DNA of 64,000 bases, taken from NCBI RefSeq assembly GCF_000805455.1, contig NZ_JSUS01000032.1, positions 558,001-622,000 of the forward strand, written 5' to 3'. Under the pieces are notes generated by a model that was not told where the DNA came from, ran no database searches, and saw nothing but the letters and a program-made list of their open reading frames with translations. Origin of the DNA: Acinetobacter sp. A47. Its GTDB lineage: Bacteria > Pseudomonadota > Gammaproteobacteria > Pseudomonadales > Moraxellaceae. Each line of letters begins with the position of its first letter. Positions within the stretch are counted from its first letter, which is position 1. This document shows, one piece after another, positions 1-8,061 of the stretch. The translations under genes and the position numbers were made by a program.

Positions 1-354
1 ATCAGTTAAAAAACCTGCTTTTGTAAAACGTTCATTGCCTTCATATGCCTGAAAATAGCCGTGTGCCCCTACACCACGAGCGTGAACAATTCGCTCCGGA
101 ATACGTTCATGGTCAAAGTGAGTAATTTTCTCACGTAAGATAAAATCCTCGATTAGGGTTGAACCACGCACACCAGCCTTCAGGCTGTTCTGGTTATCCG
201 AAATCTTTACCCCTTGATTGGTGGTCAATGCTTCATTGGTGGCATCACTTCTGACTTGGTCGAGCTGTCTGGTCTTTTCAGTCGTATTACTTTTATCTGG
301 TGTATTGCCAGCTACAGCACTTTGAGTATTGTTATCTTTGATATCGTCATTCAT
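1..354 (-). CDS. katE: Clade-2 (large-subunit, HPII-type) catalase, N-terminal 118 residues only
   Basis: The reading frame is open from ATG at 354 to the window edge, so the gene is cut at its 3' side. It has a hydrophilic N-terminal extension of about 60 residues, then the catalase core signature [12 protein letters not shown] near residues 90-101; His91 matches the distal haem-pocket catalytic histidine. Large catalases with such an extension are monofunctional KatE/HPII enzymes that split hydrogen peroxide in the cytoplasm. It is the first gene of a run of stress-type genes, and the neighbouring diiron-type protein lies on the same strand just upstream. Family assignment is firm; the symbol follows Acinetobacter usage. 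Confidence 0.93.
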   Translation of the reverse strand, partial: MNDDIKDNNTQSAVAGNTPDKSNTTEKTRQLDQVRSDATNEALTTNQGVKISDNQNSLKAGVRGSTLIEDFILREKITHFDHERIPERIVHARGVGAHGYFQAYEGNERFTKAGFLTD

Positions 355-417
355 TGGGCTACCCTGTTTATTGTTGGCTAAAAAATGATTAGATGTTTCT
401 TGATTATTGTTCCTTAT

Positions 418-1827
418 TCAACGCGGCGAGGCGGTTAAATAAGGAAATAACAGTTCGACATATTTTTGCGTACTCCATAGACCGATGCTTTTGTGATGAG
501 ACTCGGGGGCAAGAAAAGGGGTCAATTTACAAAGCTTGAGAGCGAAATTGTCTGTCTGACTCACACGGCTTTGTAAATGCTCCAGTTCACCATCCGAGAT
601 ATAACTAAATAAATAATCATGTAAGGGTTGTTCTTTGCTTAGGCTATTTTTATAAGGCAGAACGGTAGAGCAATACTGCTCTCCTGCAATCCAGTCATGG
701 ATGATCTGCCTTTCTGCTGGCGTAAATACACCATACATTTTTCCATCTTCATGGCTGATCATGCGCCAGAATAGGCTTTCTTCAGGATCACAGTTGAATT
801 TAATCCAGCGTTTCTCGACCAGCTGCTTGATAAAACTGCCGATTTCGTGTGGATTGGCAAGCCACTGGTTAATGGATTTGCAACCAATAACCTGCTTTTC
901 GTTATGGACCATTTGTCCGATCAGGGCCTTGCGTTTTAAGATTTGAAATACAAAGTTTTCAAGATCGAGATTTTTAATGATCTGTAAAGATGAAATACCT
1001 TGCTGATTCAAGGCATAACCACGTTTCACCTTATTGATGAAAAGTTCTTTATCCTTATATTTATTATAAACATTTTCAAATACTTTCAATGATTTGTGTG
1101 CATGTCCATTGTCGAGGTTATCAATGGTAATATGCAGATTGAAATACTTGGCATCAATCCCCAGCTCTTTCAATTCATAGTTGGTAATTAACAGATGCAA
1201 AGGCAACTGTTCATACCCCAGATTAAAACCGATAATTTCAGGGATAAACTCTGGTGGCGCATAGCCTAAAGCCAGCTGAACCGCTGATTGATGGTAATAT
1301 TCATCCCCCAAAAAAAGCTCAAAATCGTCCAGGCCCAGGTTACGTAACAAGTCATCGTAAATACAGACATGGTTGGCCTTCGCCTGCCCTAGCCCCAGCT
1401 CTTCCAGATAAATCAGGATCAGGTCATGAAATACAGGATCATTCCAGTAATTGATAATGCTGTATAACCAGGAGCCATCTACTTTTTTTACAGGCGCAAC
1501 TTTAAGTAAAAACTCGAACGCCTGCCCGATATTCTTGAAATATTCCCGTTCGGCACCCGCCTTGCGCTGGCTTAAATAATCCTGATAGCGTTGGCATACT
1601 TGCCGGTTTTCACTGTTATACCATTGCTTTATTTCCTCAACATGACTGGGCAAGGAAACCTGGCTGAGTTGAATCGTATCAAATTCATGTGTTAATAAAT
1701 TGACTGCTTTTTTCTCTTTTTCAAAGTTAGAAATGTCTCCATCAAGGAAGAAAGAAACTAACTCGTAATAATTTTTATGATCGTCTTGTAACAAAGCAAG
1801 TAATCTTTTTTTTACGACAACCGACAT
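418..1827 (-). CDS. Iron-containing redox enzyme family protein (haem-oxygenase-like diiron type)
   Basis: This is a 469-residue protein with no signal peptide. Residues around 140-265 resemble the haem-oxygenase-like diiron family: an E-rich helix before a conserved NHVCIYDDLLR stretch, and a later helix with the pattern YFxxHxxxDxxxxxH, seen as YFNLHITIDNLDNGHAHKSL. These acidic and histidine residues bind two irons in characterised relatives such as UndA, BesC and SznF. The substrate here is unknown. I prefer the second ATG (1827) over the one at 1833, because GGAG lies about seven bases before it. It is transcribed towards katE with a gap of about 60 bp, so co-expression in a stress unit is plausible. 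Confidence 0.75.
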   Translation of the reverse strand: MSVVVKKRLLALLQDDHKNYYELVSFFLDGDISNFEKEKKAVNLLTHEFDTIQLSQVSLPSHVEEIKQWYNSENRQVCQRYQDYLSQRKAGAEREYFKNIGQAFEFLLKVAPVKKVDGSWLYSIINYWNDPVFHDLILIYLEELGLGQAKANHVCIYDDLLRNLGLDDFELFLGDEYYHQSAVQLALGYAPPEFIPEIIGFNLGYEQLPLHLLITNYELKELGIDAKYFNLHITIDNLDNGHAHKSLKVFENVYNKYKDKELFINKVKRGYALNQQGISSLQIIKNLDLENFVFQILKRKALIGQMVHNEKQVIGCKSINQWLANPHEIGSFIKQLVEKRWIKFNCDPEESLFWRMISHEDGKMYGVFTPAERQIIHDWIAGEQYCSTVLPYKNSLSKEQPLHDYLFSYISDGELEHLQSRVSQTDNFALKLCKLTPFLAPESHHKSIGLWSTQKYVELLFPYLTASPR

Positions 1828-2058
1828 TTCCATTCTCCGAATTGAAAATATAAAATTACCTTACTTTTCTCATCCTTTATTCCTATTTCGATTTTGTTAA
1901 AATAAGTTAATACTGATACAAAGATTTTGTTTAAATGTTTTATTTCAATGAATTAGAAAAATATGTTTTTTACATTTCAATATTTTGAATTATTTCATTC
2001 AGGAATAAATTAAAAAATAATTAATAATTTAAGAAATCAACTTTAATAAGAGAAAGCA

Positions 2059-2535
2059 ATGTTTAAAAAATCATGTCAGCTACTGGCACAAAAAAACCTT
2101 TCCATATTCTTTCTTGAAAGTGCCTCAGCCGGTTATCTAGCCTATCAATTTTCTTTAAGTCCATTTTCTGGAGAAATTCTAACAGGCAGTCTGGTTTGCT
2201 ATGACTTAAAAGTAAAAGAACATGTTTTAAAAATTTCTCCAGACCTCATCGAGAAATATAGTGCTGAATCTATCGAGGTTACTCAGGAGATGATTAAAAA
2301 AGGCAAGCATATATTTAGCTCAGATATTTATATCTCCTGCACCGGATTACTCAAACAAGGTGGCTCTGAAAGCCCGGAAAAACCGGTTGGGACTTTTTTC
2401 TACTGTATAGGCTATAAAGATAAAATCTATAATTTCAAACAGATATACCAAGGAAAGCCTGAGGATAAATTGAAGCAGCTACTTGAGGATATATGCATAA
2501 ATATTGTTAACATTATCGAGAAAGAAGATATATGA
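2059..2535 (+). CDS. Stand-alone CinA C-terminal domain protein (nicotinamide-nucleotide amidase family)
   Basis: At 158 residues this matches only the C-terminal CinA domain: ESASAGYLAYQF near residues 20-31, then a GSLVCYD strand and an ISCTGLL segment in the middle. Family members such as PncC deamidate nicotinamide mononucleotide to nicotinate mononucleotide in NAD salvage. The N-terminal MoCF-like domain of full CinA is absent. The usual ESxTGG nucleophile motif reads ESASAG here, so activity may differ. It stands alone on the plus strand, divergent from the diiron-type gene, with a 230-bp AT-rich region upstream that must hold both promoters. The family is clear; the substrate is inferred. 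Confidence 0.8.
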   Translation: MFKKSCQLLAQKNLSIFFLESASAGYLAYQFSLSPFSGEILTGSLVCYDLKVKEHVLKISPDLIEKYSAESIEVTQEMIKKGKHIFSSDIYISCTGLLKQGGSESPEKPVGTFFYCIGYKDKIYNFKQIYQGKPEDKLKQLLEDICINIVNIIEKEDI

Positions 2536-2778
2536 CCTATCACCATGCCTGTTTTATGTTGCAGTATGTTACCATGATATAAACTTATATTAATACTGTT
2601 TTCAATCCGCCTAATTAAAAATGCTTAACTCATTCAAAAAGCATTATTTCCTTAAAAACCGGGTATTACATTTAAATATAGTGAAACAGCCTCCCCCTAT
2701 TCATCAAATAAAAATATGTTTTAATTAAACCATCTGATTTACTCAGATAATATCAACAACCAAATGAGGTGTACGATC

Positions 2779-2961
2779 ATGAGTAATACAAATAACCAAA
2801 GCAACCAAGAACGTAATAATCAGCAGCAACAACAGCAAAATCCAAACAATGACAACCGTCAGCAGCAGCAACAGCAGCAAAATGACAACCGTCAGCAACA
2901 AGGCTCAAATCAGAAAGATTCTGGCCGCCAAGGATCAAACCAAAATAATCAGCAAAAATAA
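2779..2961 (+). CDS. Small Q/N-rich, highly hydrophilic low-complexity protein
   Basis: This is a 60-residue protein made almost entirely of Q, N, S, R and D, with no hydrophobic core and no cysteine. Two glutamine runs are separated by a duplicated NDNRQQQ unit. The composition fits an intrinsically disordered hydrophilin-like protein. Acinetobacter desiccation-tolerance hydrophilins (DtpA/DtpB type) are known precedents, but I cannot show homology. The ATG at 2779 is chosen because GAGGTG lies about eight bases upstream; an in-frame ATG at 2764 overlaps that signal. A strong hairpin follows at 2990. The setting among katE and other stress genes supports a protective role, by inference. Confidence 0.6.
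   Translation: MSNTNNQSNQERNNQQQQQQNPNNDNRQQQQQQQNDNRQQQGSNQKDSGRQGSNQNNQQK
2847..2896 (+). repeat. Duplicated 17-bp unit within the Q/N-rich gene
   Basis: The unit AATGACAACCGTCAGCA occurs at about 2847-2863 and again at about 2880-2896, each followed by CAG/CAA glutamine codons. It keeps the reading frame and encodes NDNRQQ twice, which suggests the peptide grew by slippage or tandem duplication. Confidence 0.75.
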
Positions 2962-2989
2962 TATTTGATTATTTTAAGATCCATCAATA

Positions 2990-3023
2990 TTTAGGAGAAT
3001 AAATTAATATTCTCCTAAATTTT
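2990..3023 (+). terminator. Hairpin terminator after the Q/N-rich gene
   Basis: Arms TTTAGGAGAAT (2990-3000) and ATTCTCCTAAA (3009-3019) form an 11-bp perfect stem with an 8-nt loop, followed by TTTT. It lies between the small hydrophilic gene and the next plus-strand gene, so the two are probably separate or only partly read-through units. Confidence 0.7.
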
Positions 3024-3055
3024 ATCTAAAGCTGGAAATATGCTGGAGAACGATA

Positions 3056-3376
3056 ATGACAAATCAAAATATTACTGATCAGAATAATCAGGGTTCAGGT
3101 ACATCTATTGATCCCAATGATCATTGGCGTGAAAGTTATGTGACACGCCCTTATTATCAGGAAGCTCAACTTGATACACCAGATTTAGACTATGACCGGG
3201 ATTTTTCAAAAGCCTACGAACTAGGCAGCCGCGCACGTTCAGAACATGATGGCAATACCCGTTTTGAAGATGTCGAAGATAATCTTAAAGAATCATGGGA
3301 AGAGCTTAAGGCCGAATCAAGATTAAAATGGGAACAGGCCAAACAGGCGATCAAGGATGCCTGGGATAAAATCTAA
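3056..3376 (+). CDS. Unknown acidic protein, family A (paralogue of the protein at 7321-7863)
   Basis: This 106-residue protein has no signal peptide or membrane segment. Residues about 22-105 align with the C-terminal half of the glycine-zipper protein at 7321-7863. Shared blocks are WREsY, a PYYxEA step, PDLDYDRD, FEDVE, and KAESRLxWxxA ending in DAW. The C-terminal third is probably a charged amphipathic helix. The start has GGAGAACGATA just before it. A near-perfect terminator follows. I do not recognise a biochemical function. The paralogue carries a membrane-inserting glycine zipper while this copy does not, so this may be the soluble version of the same module in a stress gene set. Confidence 0.7.
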   Translation: MTNQNITDQNNQGSGTSIDPNDHWRESYVTRPYYQEAQLDTPDLDYDRDFSKAYELGSRARSEHDGNTRFEDVEDNLKESWEELKAESRLKWEQAKQAIKDAWDKI

Positions 3377-3391
3377 ATGCCCTCCCTGTTA

Positions 3392-3426
3392 AAAAATGAG
3401 CTTATTTAACACATAAGCTCATTTTT
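3392..3426 (+). terminator. Rho-independent terminator after family A gene
   Basis: A 14-bp perfect stem (3392-3405 with 3413-3426) has GAGCTTAT in its arm, a 7-nt loop and a T-rich end. Confidence 0.9.
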
Positions 3427-3478
3427 ATTGCTTATTCTATAAATCACTTACCAATTATAAGAAAGAGTAGCTAAAAAA

Positions 3479-4156
3479 ATGGATTTCATCGGTATCTTCC
3501 TGCATGACACCACCTGGGAGCTGGTTTTTGAAATCATCATTCGCTGTTGTGTGATGTTTCTTCTGATCCTGATTTTTTTAAAACTGTCCGGTAAACGTGG
3601 TATTCGGCAACTGTCGATATTTGAGGTGGCCATTATCCTGAGTCTGGGTAGTGCGGCCGGTGACCCCATGTTTATTGACGATGCTCCCATCGCCCAGGCT
3701 TTTGTGGTGATGTGCACAATTATTATTTTATATCGTCTGGTCACCTGGGCCATGATGAAAAGTAAAAAAATCGAGATTCTTCTGGAAGGTAAACCTTTAT
3801 GCATTGTCGAAAACGGCTTGATGGTCATACAGGACATGAGAAAGGAAAAATACTCCCACGATGAGTTTTTTGCAGAGATGCGTCAGCAAAGTGTCGAGCA
3901 TTTGGGGCAAGTCAAAGTGGCGTTGCTGGAAACCGATGGCTGTCTTAGCCTCCTGTTCTATGCCAATGACGACACAAAATGGGGATTACCCTTATTTCCA
4001 AACCATTATAAAAAAGCGGTCGACCTTAATCCCGAGCTGTTTTATTCCTGCATGTATTGCGGTATGACCCAACGCCTGCTTGATCTGGAAAGTCAATGCC
4101 CCCGATGCAAAGGAAAAGATTGGGCCCAATCATTAAATACTCCACACATCAATTAA
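3479..4156 (+). CDS. DUF421/YetF-type membrane protein with C-terminal zinc-ribbon-like motif
   Basis: This 225-residue inner-membrane protein has about three hydrophobic segments in residues 12-100. The DUF421 signature LSGKRGIRQLSIFEVAI is followed by a cytoplasmic domain with KPLCIVENG and a MRKEKYSHDEFFAEMRQQ segment, both typical of YetF/YcaP relatives. The C-terminus carries CMYCG...CPRC, a four-cysteine zinc-ribbon-like tail. YetF proteins are linked to membrane or spore stress, but no reaction is established. No strong Shine-Dalgarno is visible beyond AAGAGTAG. A short GGCATG/CATGCC hairpin lies just after the stop. The family is firm, the role unknown. Confidence 0.85.
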   Translation: MDFIGIFLHDTTWELVFEIIIRCCVMFLLILIFLKLSGKRGIRQLSIFEVAIILSLGSAAGDPMFIDDAPIAQAFVVMCTIIILYRLVTWAMMKSKKIEILLEGKPLCIVENGLMVIQDMRKEKYSHDEFFAEMRQQSVEHLGQVKVALLETDGCLSLLFYANDDTKWGLPLFPNHYKKAVDLNPELFYSCMYCGMTQRLLDLESQCPRCKGKDWAQSLNTPHIN

Positions 4157-4208
4157 GCATCGGCATGAGTCATGCCATAATTGGTTTGGCTGTTACAAGG
4201 TACAGCTT

Positions 4209-4436
4209 TCAACGACCGAGCCGAAAAATCTTGCCAGTACGTGGATGGGTAAAGGTCATATCTTCATTGAGCTGAATGACCTTGTCAGTAATGACTACCT
4301 TGGATAAAGGAGACCAGGACAGATCGTTGGTTATCAGGTCCAGGGCAGGAAGTTTCTCATAGATTTGTTCTACGATGATCTTGTCCCCTGTTTCACTGCT
4401 TGCATCCACTTCTTTTAGCATATATTGTTTCGACAT
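4209..4436 (-). CDS. Small unknown protein, 75 residues
   Basis: This soluble, mildly acidic small protein has a C-terminal TFTHPRTGKIFRLGR tail and no cysteine. I do not recognise a family. It starts at 4436, with a purine-poor AACAGGAGTTTTAAG just upstream in the coding direction giving a clear AGGAG Shine-Dalgarno. It is followed on the same strand, 57 bp upstream, by the family B gene at 4494-4922, so the two may be co-transcribed. The good ribosome site and tight setting support a real gene. Confidence 0.55.
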   Translation of the reverse strand: MSKQYMLKEVDASSETGDKIIVEQIYEKLPALDLITNDLSWSPLSKVVITDKVIQLNEDMTFTHPRTGKIFRLGR

Positions 4437-4493
4437 CTTAAAACTCCTGTTTTAAAGTAATCTTGGCAAAATACGAAGGACCGGTTTATTTCA

Positions 4494-4922
4494 TCAGACC
4501 GTTTCTTTATGCTTAAAATATGAAATAATTTCTTCACTACTGTTTTTGGTTTTGCTCACAATATTACCCAGGTCATCATAATAATAGTTTGGTACCACAA
4601 CTTTACTCTTCTGTTTCGACTCTGTTTTTTTATTTGGAACAACCAGCTTTTCAACAAAACCAGATAACCAGAGTATATATTCTCCTTTATTTTTACTTTT
4701 GGGCAATATACTCACATCAAGATTTATCGACAGATCCTTTGAGTTCATTAATAGATCTTCAAAATTAATGTAATTATAGAGCAGTTTAAAACCAGAAGCC
4801 TTAATTACACCTCTTAATTCAATCATTAAATTATTAAGGTCTTCTACAGGATCATCACTGAAACCGTTTTTAGACTGAACCTGATCATAAATTTTTTCAG
4901 CTATTTTTAAATATTGGTGCAT
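4494..4922 (-). CDS. Unknown protein, family B (paralogue of the protein at 6683-7150)
   Basis: This 142-residue soluble protein is similar over its first 105 residues to the plus-strand protein at 6683-7150. Shared blocks are IAEK, a DxxFSxDPxExLNxLMIE stretch, KLLYNxIxFE and a GExILWLxGF motif. Both have a variable charged linker and end with an SYFK step. No catalytic motif is evident and I know no function. The two copies are in opposite orientation inside a mirrored gene arrangement. Codon use resembles its neighbours. Confidence 0.65.
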   Translation of the reverse strand: MHQYLKIAEKIYDQVQSKNGFSDDPVEDLNNLMIELRGVIKASGFKLLYNYINFEDLLMNSKDLSINLDVSILPKSKNKGEYILWLSGFVEKLVVPNKKTESKQKSKVVVPNYYYDDLGNIVSKTKNSSEEIISYFKHKETV

Positions 4923-5140
4923 GACATTATTCCTTTTATATTCTATTTAGGAATTTTGCAGGATTTACAGTAATCTATTGTTAACATTGTTTTAAGTTCT
5001 GAAATTAACCATAAATTTCACATACATAAAAAAACACAATAAGTGCGTTATATGACACTAATTTTTTTTACTGTGAATAACTTCACAATATATTTTTTAA
5101 TCATTTTGCATCGGCATAGAACCCTATAAATAATAATAAA

Positions 5141-5178
5141 AAAGAGGATTAAAGCCATCAGAAACTTTAATCCTCTTT
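5141..5178 (-). terminator. Terminator of the lipoprotein gene at 5193-5447
   Basis: Arms of 14 bp (5141-5154 and 5165-5178, core AGAGGATTAAAG) enclose a 10-nt loop. On the minus strand the stem is followed by a T-rich TTTTTTATTATT stretch. Confidence 0.85.
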
Positions 5179-5192
5179 TATCAGGCTGAGTT

Positions 5193-5447
5193 TTATGGTG
5201 TCTGGCCTGATGTCGCTGTACCGGTATGAACATCTGAAGTGGTACTGTCATCTAAAACAGGTGCCGAAGTATTATTCTGCATATCATCATGCATTTCATT
5301 ATTTGGACTTACCGGCTCTGCCTCCATCGAATGAGGTGTGGTTGTTTCACCTTTGGTCATAGGATCATCAGCATCCCGGTTCTTTTCACATCCCGCTAGC
5401 GCAAAAACAAAGGTTAAGGCTAGACTTTTCACCAATACATTTTTCAT
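5193..5447 (-). CDS. Small lipoprotein, Thr/Ser/Asp-rich
   Basis: This is an 84-residue preprotein: MKNVLVKSLALTFVFALAGC forms a signal peptide whose lipobox LAGC puts the lipidated cysteine at residue 20. The mature part is a short, acidic, low-complexity tail rich in T, S, D, M and P with no cysteine. I chose the ATG at 5447 because AGAGGT lies at good spacing; upstream ATGs at 5453 and 5474 give an unnatural start. Such tails usually act as tethers or envelope-stress small lipoproteins. No specific function is recognised. A strong terminator follows directly. Confidence 0.7.
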   Translation of the reverse strand: MKNVLVKSLALTFVFALAGCEKNRDADDPMTKGETTTPHSMEAEPVSPNNEMHDDMQNNTSAPVLDDSTTSDVHTGTATSGQTP

Positions 5448-5502
5448 TTTCATTACCTCTCTAGATTTGATCACTCTTTAAAAAACGCTTCATCACCTGT
5501 TT

Positions 5503-5724
5503 TTATTCATCCATCATCCACATGCATTGCTTTTTGCGTTCGTGGGCCAGCCTGTTTTTTCGACGCTCAAATAATGCCTTTTCATTTTTACGTGGGCTTT
5601 CTTTGTTTTTATGTCTTCCCATAGCCTTACCGCTTGCTATCGTATCCCACTCGTCCATATCTACAATATAATGAGCATTCAATGTTTCATTTGAACCGAT
5701 CAGTTGATTATCTTTAGCAGCCAT
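5503..5724 (-). CDS. Small basic unknown protein, 73 residues
   Basis: This is a highly charged protein with a Lys/Arg-rich C-terminal half (KNKESPRKNEKALFERRK) and a Met/Trp-rich end (CMWMMDE). AAGGAAACAAT precedes the ATG, a good ribosome site. The basic tail suggests nucleic-acid or membrane-surface binding, but no family is recognised. It sits on the same strand as the lipoprotein gene, 55 bp upstream of it. Confidence 0.5.
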   Translation of the reverse strand: MAAKDNQLIGSNETLNAHYIVDMDEWDTIASGKAMGRHKNKESPRKNEKALFERRKNRLAHERKKQCMWMMDE

Positions 5725-5813
5725 ATTGTTTCCTTATATTATTATCCAGCATTATCTGTCATAGCGTTCAGGCATAATATAAAAGAAGCCTGCTTGCAAG
5801 CTTCCTTTTATGA

Positions 5814-5975
5814 TTATTTCAAGAACTTACTCAAGACTTTCTTGCCTTTAATATCATCATTTAGGTTAATATCATCCTCTTTTTTCTCATCCGATAATTT
5901 ATTTTTCTCTTTCTGAGATTTGTAATAACAACCTAAAGCCACACCAGTTCCCAAAGTCAGAATGGTTTTTAACAT
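5814..5975 (-). CDS. Small single-span membrane protein, 53 residues
   Basis: MLKTILTLGTGVALGCYY gives one N-terminal hydrophobic helix, followed by a very charged K/D/E tail. The start at 5975 is preferred: ATGAGGTGCGTT lies before it, nearly the same translation-initiation context as the Q/N-rich gene at 2779 (GAGGTG). The Cys in LGC could in principle be a lipobox, but A/G-L-G-C at residue 16 follows a very short h-region. Function unknown. It belongs to the cluster of small envelope or stress genes. Confidence 0.5.
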   Translation of the reverse strand: MLKTILTLGTGVALGCYYKSQKEKNKLSDEKKEDDINLNDDIKGKKVLSKFLK

Positions 5976-6291
5976 AACGCACCTCATGATGTATTTAGAC
6001 AACCTTTATACTGGTTATTTTTTATGTAATTTTCCCTGTTAGTTTTTTTACTTTTCTTAAAAAATGAAACCTTATGTAATGTCCAGATTTAACCTTATCT
6101 ATCAAAAGGGCTACAACTCACTAAAATATATAAAATTAACCTTATACTCCATAATGACTATAATCTTAAGCACATATTTAGAAACAAGTTAAAAAGGGCT
6201 TTTTTTCAAAACAAGAACAAACTCTATAAAGAATATCAGACAAACTCATTTAACATGAGCAACGTCTTATATATTTTAAGGGAGAATTATA

Positions 6292-6474
6292 ATGGCCAAA
6301 ATTAAAGCATTCGAGTCAAACTCAATCCAGGATCTGGAAAACCATATTAATGACTGGCTAAGAAACGAACTCACTCAGAATAACCATAAAGTCAATATTA
6401 AAGAACTGAGTCATTCTCATAGCAGTGAAAATACTCCGAAATTTACTGCGCTTATTGTTTATGAATATTGCTAA
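6292..6474 (+). CDS. Small protein resembling the Cse60 fold family
   Basis: This is a 60-residue protein. The pattern KIKAFES...DLENHINDWL followed by an EL-HSHS strand and FTALIVYEY resembles the Cse60 family: an N-terminal strand, a helix, then a strand with xALIxYE. AAGGGAGAATTATA gives a strong ribosome site. Cse60 is best known from Bacillus sporulation, so here it would be a non-sporulation relative. This is a by-eye resemblance of short sequences. It lies alone between the two halves of the mirrored duplication. Confidence 0.5.
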   Translation: MAKIKAFESNSIQDLENHINDWLRNELTQNNHKVNIKELSHSHSSENTPKFTALIVYEYC

Positions 6475-6682
6475 TTAGGTCGGTTCTGCCTGAGCTTTGC
6501 ATTGTGTTAACTCAGGCTTACCTGATAGACAGCTACTTTATGTAGCTACATCGCTCCGTTTTTGCCAAGATTCCTGTTTGCACAAAGCTCCTACTATTCA
6601 CAAGAACAGGCATAAGCTTCACAATAAAAAACCTAAAACTCTTCATAATCTCTAAATGACCAGGGCTTTGGGAGAGTAAGAT

Positions 6683-7150
6683 ATGCCACAATTTTTGCGG
6701 ATAGCTGAAAAAGTTTGTAAAGAATTAAAGCAAAACAAAGACTTTAGTAATGATCCTTTGGAAAACTTGAACAAGTTAATGATTGAGATCCGTAAGGAAA
6801 TAAAAGGAACCAAGTTAAAATTACTTTATAATTTTATCGACTTTGAAGAGTGCCTCAATAAACCGAATGCCGAATGTAAGGTACAACTCGATATTAGCCT
6901 GATTCCGACCATAAAGAATGAAGGTGAGTTTATCTTATGGCTGGCAGGTTTTATCCAGAGAATTACCACGGATGGGCAAAAAAAATTGCCGCCGATCCGC
7001 AAAGAGATTCCGCCTGAGTTTAAATACACCACGCCCAGAGAAAGCAAAAAAGACATCCCTGCGAAGCCCGAATATTCAAAAAGTGGCGAACTGATCAACT
7101 CTTATTTTAAGTCTGAAGAGTTTATGGAAACGTTCAATAAAAGCCATTAA
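6683..7150 (+). CDS. Unknown protein, family B' (paralogue of the protein at 4494-4922)
   Basis: This 155-residue soluble protein shares its first 105 residues with the minus-strand copy at 4494-4922 (blocks IAEKVC, DPLENLNKLMIE, KLLYNFIDFE, GEFILWLAGF). The C-terminal third is a proline/lysine-rich linker that differs from the other copy, followed by a shared SYFKSEE-type end. The start has GGGAGAGTAAGAT upstream. A 10-bp hairpin lies just after the stop. Function unknown. The second paralogue pair (106 and 180 residues) flanks it in mirrored order. Confidence 0.65.
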   Translation: MPQFLRIAEKVCKELKQNKDFSNDPLENLNKLMIEIRKEIKGTKLKLLYNFIDFEECLNKPNAECKVQLDISLIPTIKNEGEFILWLAGFIQRITTDGQKKLPPIRKEIPPEFKYTTPRESKKDIPAKPEYSKSGELINSYFKSEEFMETFNKSH

Positions 7151-7156
7151 CCCGAA

Positions 7157-7192
7157 AATAGAAGTGGGCTCCTGACCGTTCACACTTCTATT
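7157..7192 (+). terminator. Hairpin after family B' gene
   Basis: Arms AATAGAAGTG (7157-7166) and CACTTCTATT (7183-7192) form a perfect 10-bp stem with a 16-nt loop, followed by GTTTG. The weak T-tract makes it a possible rather than certain terminator. Confidence 0.5.
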
Positions 7193-7261
7193 GTTTGCTG
7201 CTTGTTCAGCAGCCGTCCATATGGGCGGCTTTCTTTTGTCTGGCTTTATCAGGGTTTCTGA

Positions 7262-7294
7262 TAAAAAAGAACCCCTGTTCACGCAGAACAGGGG
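7262..7294 (-). terminator. Terminator of the glycine-zipper gene
   Basis: Arms CCCCTGTTC (7272-7280) and GAACAGGGG (7286-7294) form a 9-bp GC-rich stem with a 5-nt loop. On the minus strand it is followed by TTCTTTTTTAT, an intrinsic terminator 26 bp after the stop at 7321. Confidence 0.9.
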
Positions 7295-7320
7295 CCGGAG
7301 ACTATGTTAAAACTTGCACG

Positions 7321-7863
7321 TTAACGGGTCAGGTCATTGGTCCGGTTCCAGGCATCACGTGAAGCATGGCGTGCTTCATCCCAGCTCAAACGCGACTCGG
7401 CTTTACCCTGTTCCCAATGGGTTCTTAATTCGGGTTCGACATCTTCAAAAGCCGCATCAGGGTCATAGTCATAACGTTTTTCATAGCCGACCCGGTAAGC
7501 TCCTCGATAGTCACGATCATAGTCCAGATCGGGATACTTGGCTTTGGCTTCATTGTAATACGGCTGGTTGAGATAATTCTCCCGCCAGTATGCATCCTCT
7601 ACCGTCGGGTCAATCGCCTCGCCTACCGCGTTGCCTGCCAGACCACCAACCAGGGCACCTACAGCGCCGCCGACTAATGTGCCCACCGGGCCACCCGCAC
7701 TCCCGATAGCAGCACCAGCTGCCGCACCACCTACGGCCCCAACACCGGTTCCTACAGGATGAGAGCCCGGTTCACCTGTGATCGGATCTGCATTTAACTC
7801 TTTCTTCACCTCGTCAGAGGAATTCTTGATACGTTCACGATCATAATCTTCATTATTTATCAT
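7321..7863 (-). CDS. Glycine-zipper protein with family A C-terminal domain
   Basis: This 180-residue protein has three parts: a charged N-terminus (1-35), a Gly/Ala-rich glycine zipper (about 38-85, repeated GxxxG steps such as GGAAAGAAIGSAGG) that should insert into or pack in a membrane, and an acidic domain (about 88-175) shared with the 106-residue protein at 3056-3376. No signal peptide or lipobox is seen. The start is supported by AAAGGAGAATAAAG. Similar zipper proteins are common in envelope stress responses. Its role is unknown, but the pairing of a membrane-packing module with a repeated soluble module suggests an anchor for that module. Confidence 0.75.
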   Translation of the reverse strand: MINNEDYDRERIKNSSDEVKKELNADPITGEPGSHPVGTGVGAVGGAAAGAAIGSAGGPVGTLVGGAVGALVGGLAGNAVGEAIDPTVEDAYWRENYLNQPYYNEAKAKYPDLDYDRDYRGAYRVGYEKRYDYDPDAAFEDVEPELRTHWEQGKAESRLSWDEARHASRDAWNRTNDLTR

Positions 7864-8061
7864 CTTTATTCTCCTTTAACAAAAAATAATTCATCGCTAT
7901 CCCCATCTATAATCGTGATGCAGATTGAATGAACTGTTGGTAACATTCACACTAAATGTGATCTGTGTTAAAAAGCGTTATAAGAATTTTTTTTAGGTTA
8001 ATGCTTATGCGTTCAGGTAAAACGAGAAATATATTGAAATAAATCATTCTGACCAGCCATA

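Noticed and set aside
5048..5251. 67-residue minus-strand frame after the small lipoprotein gene
   Set aside because: It overlaps the lipoprotein gene's end and its terminator in another frame.
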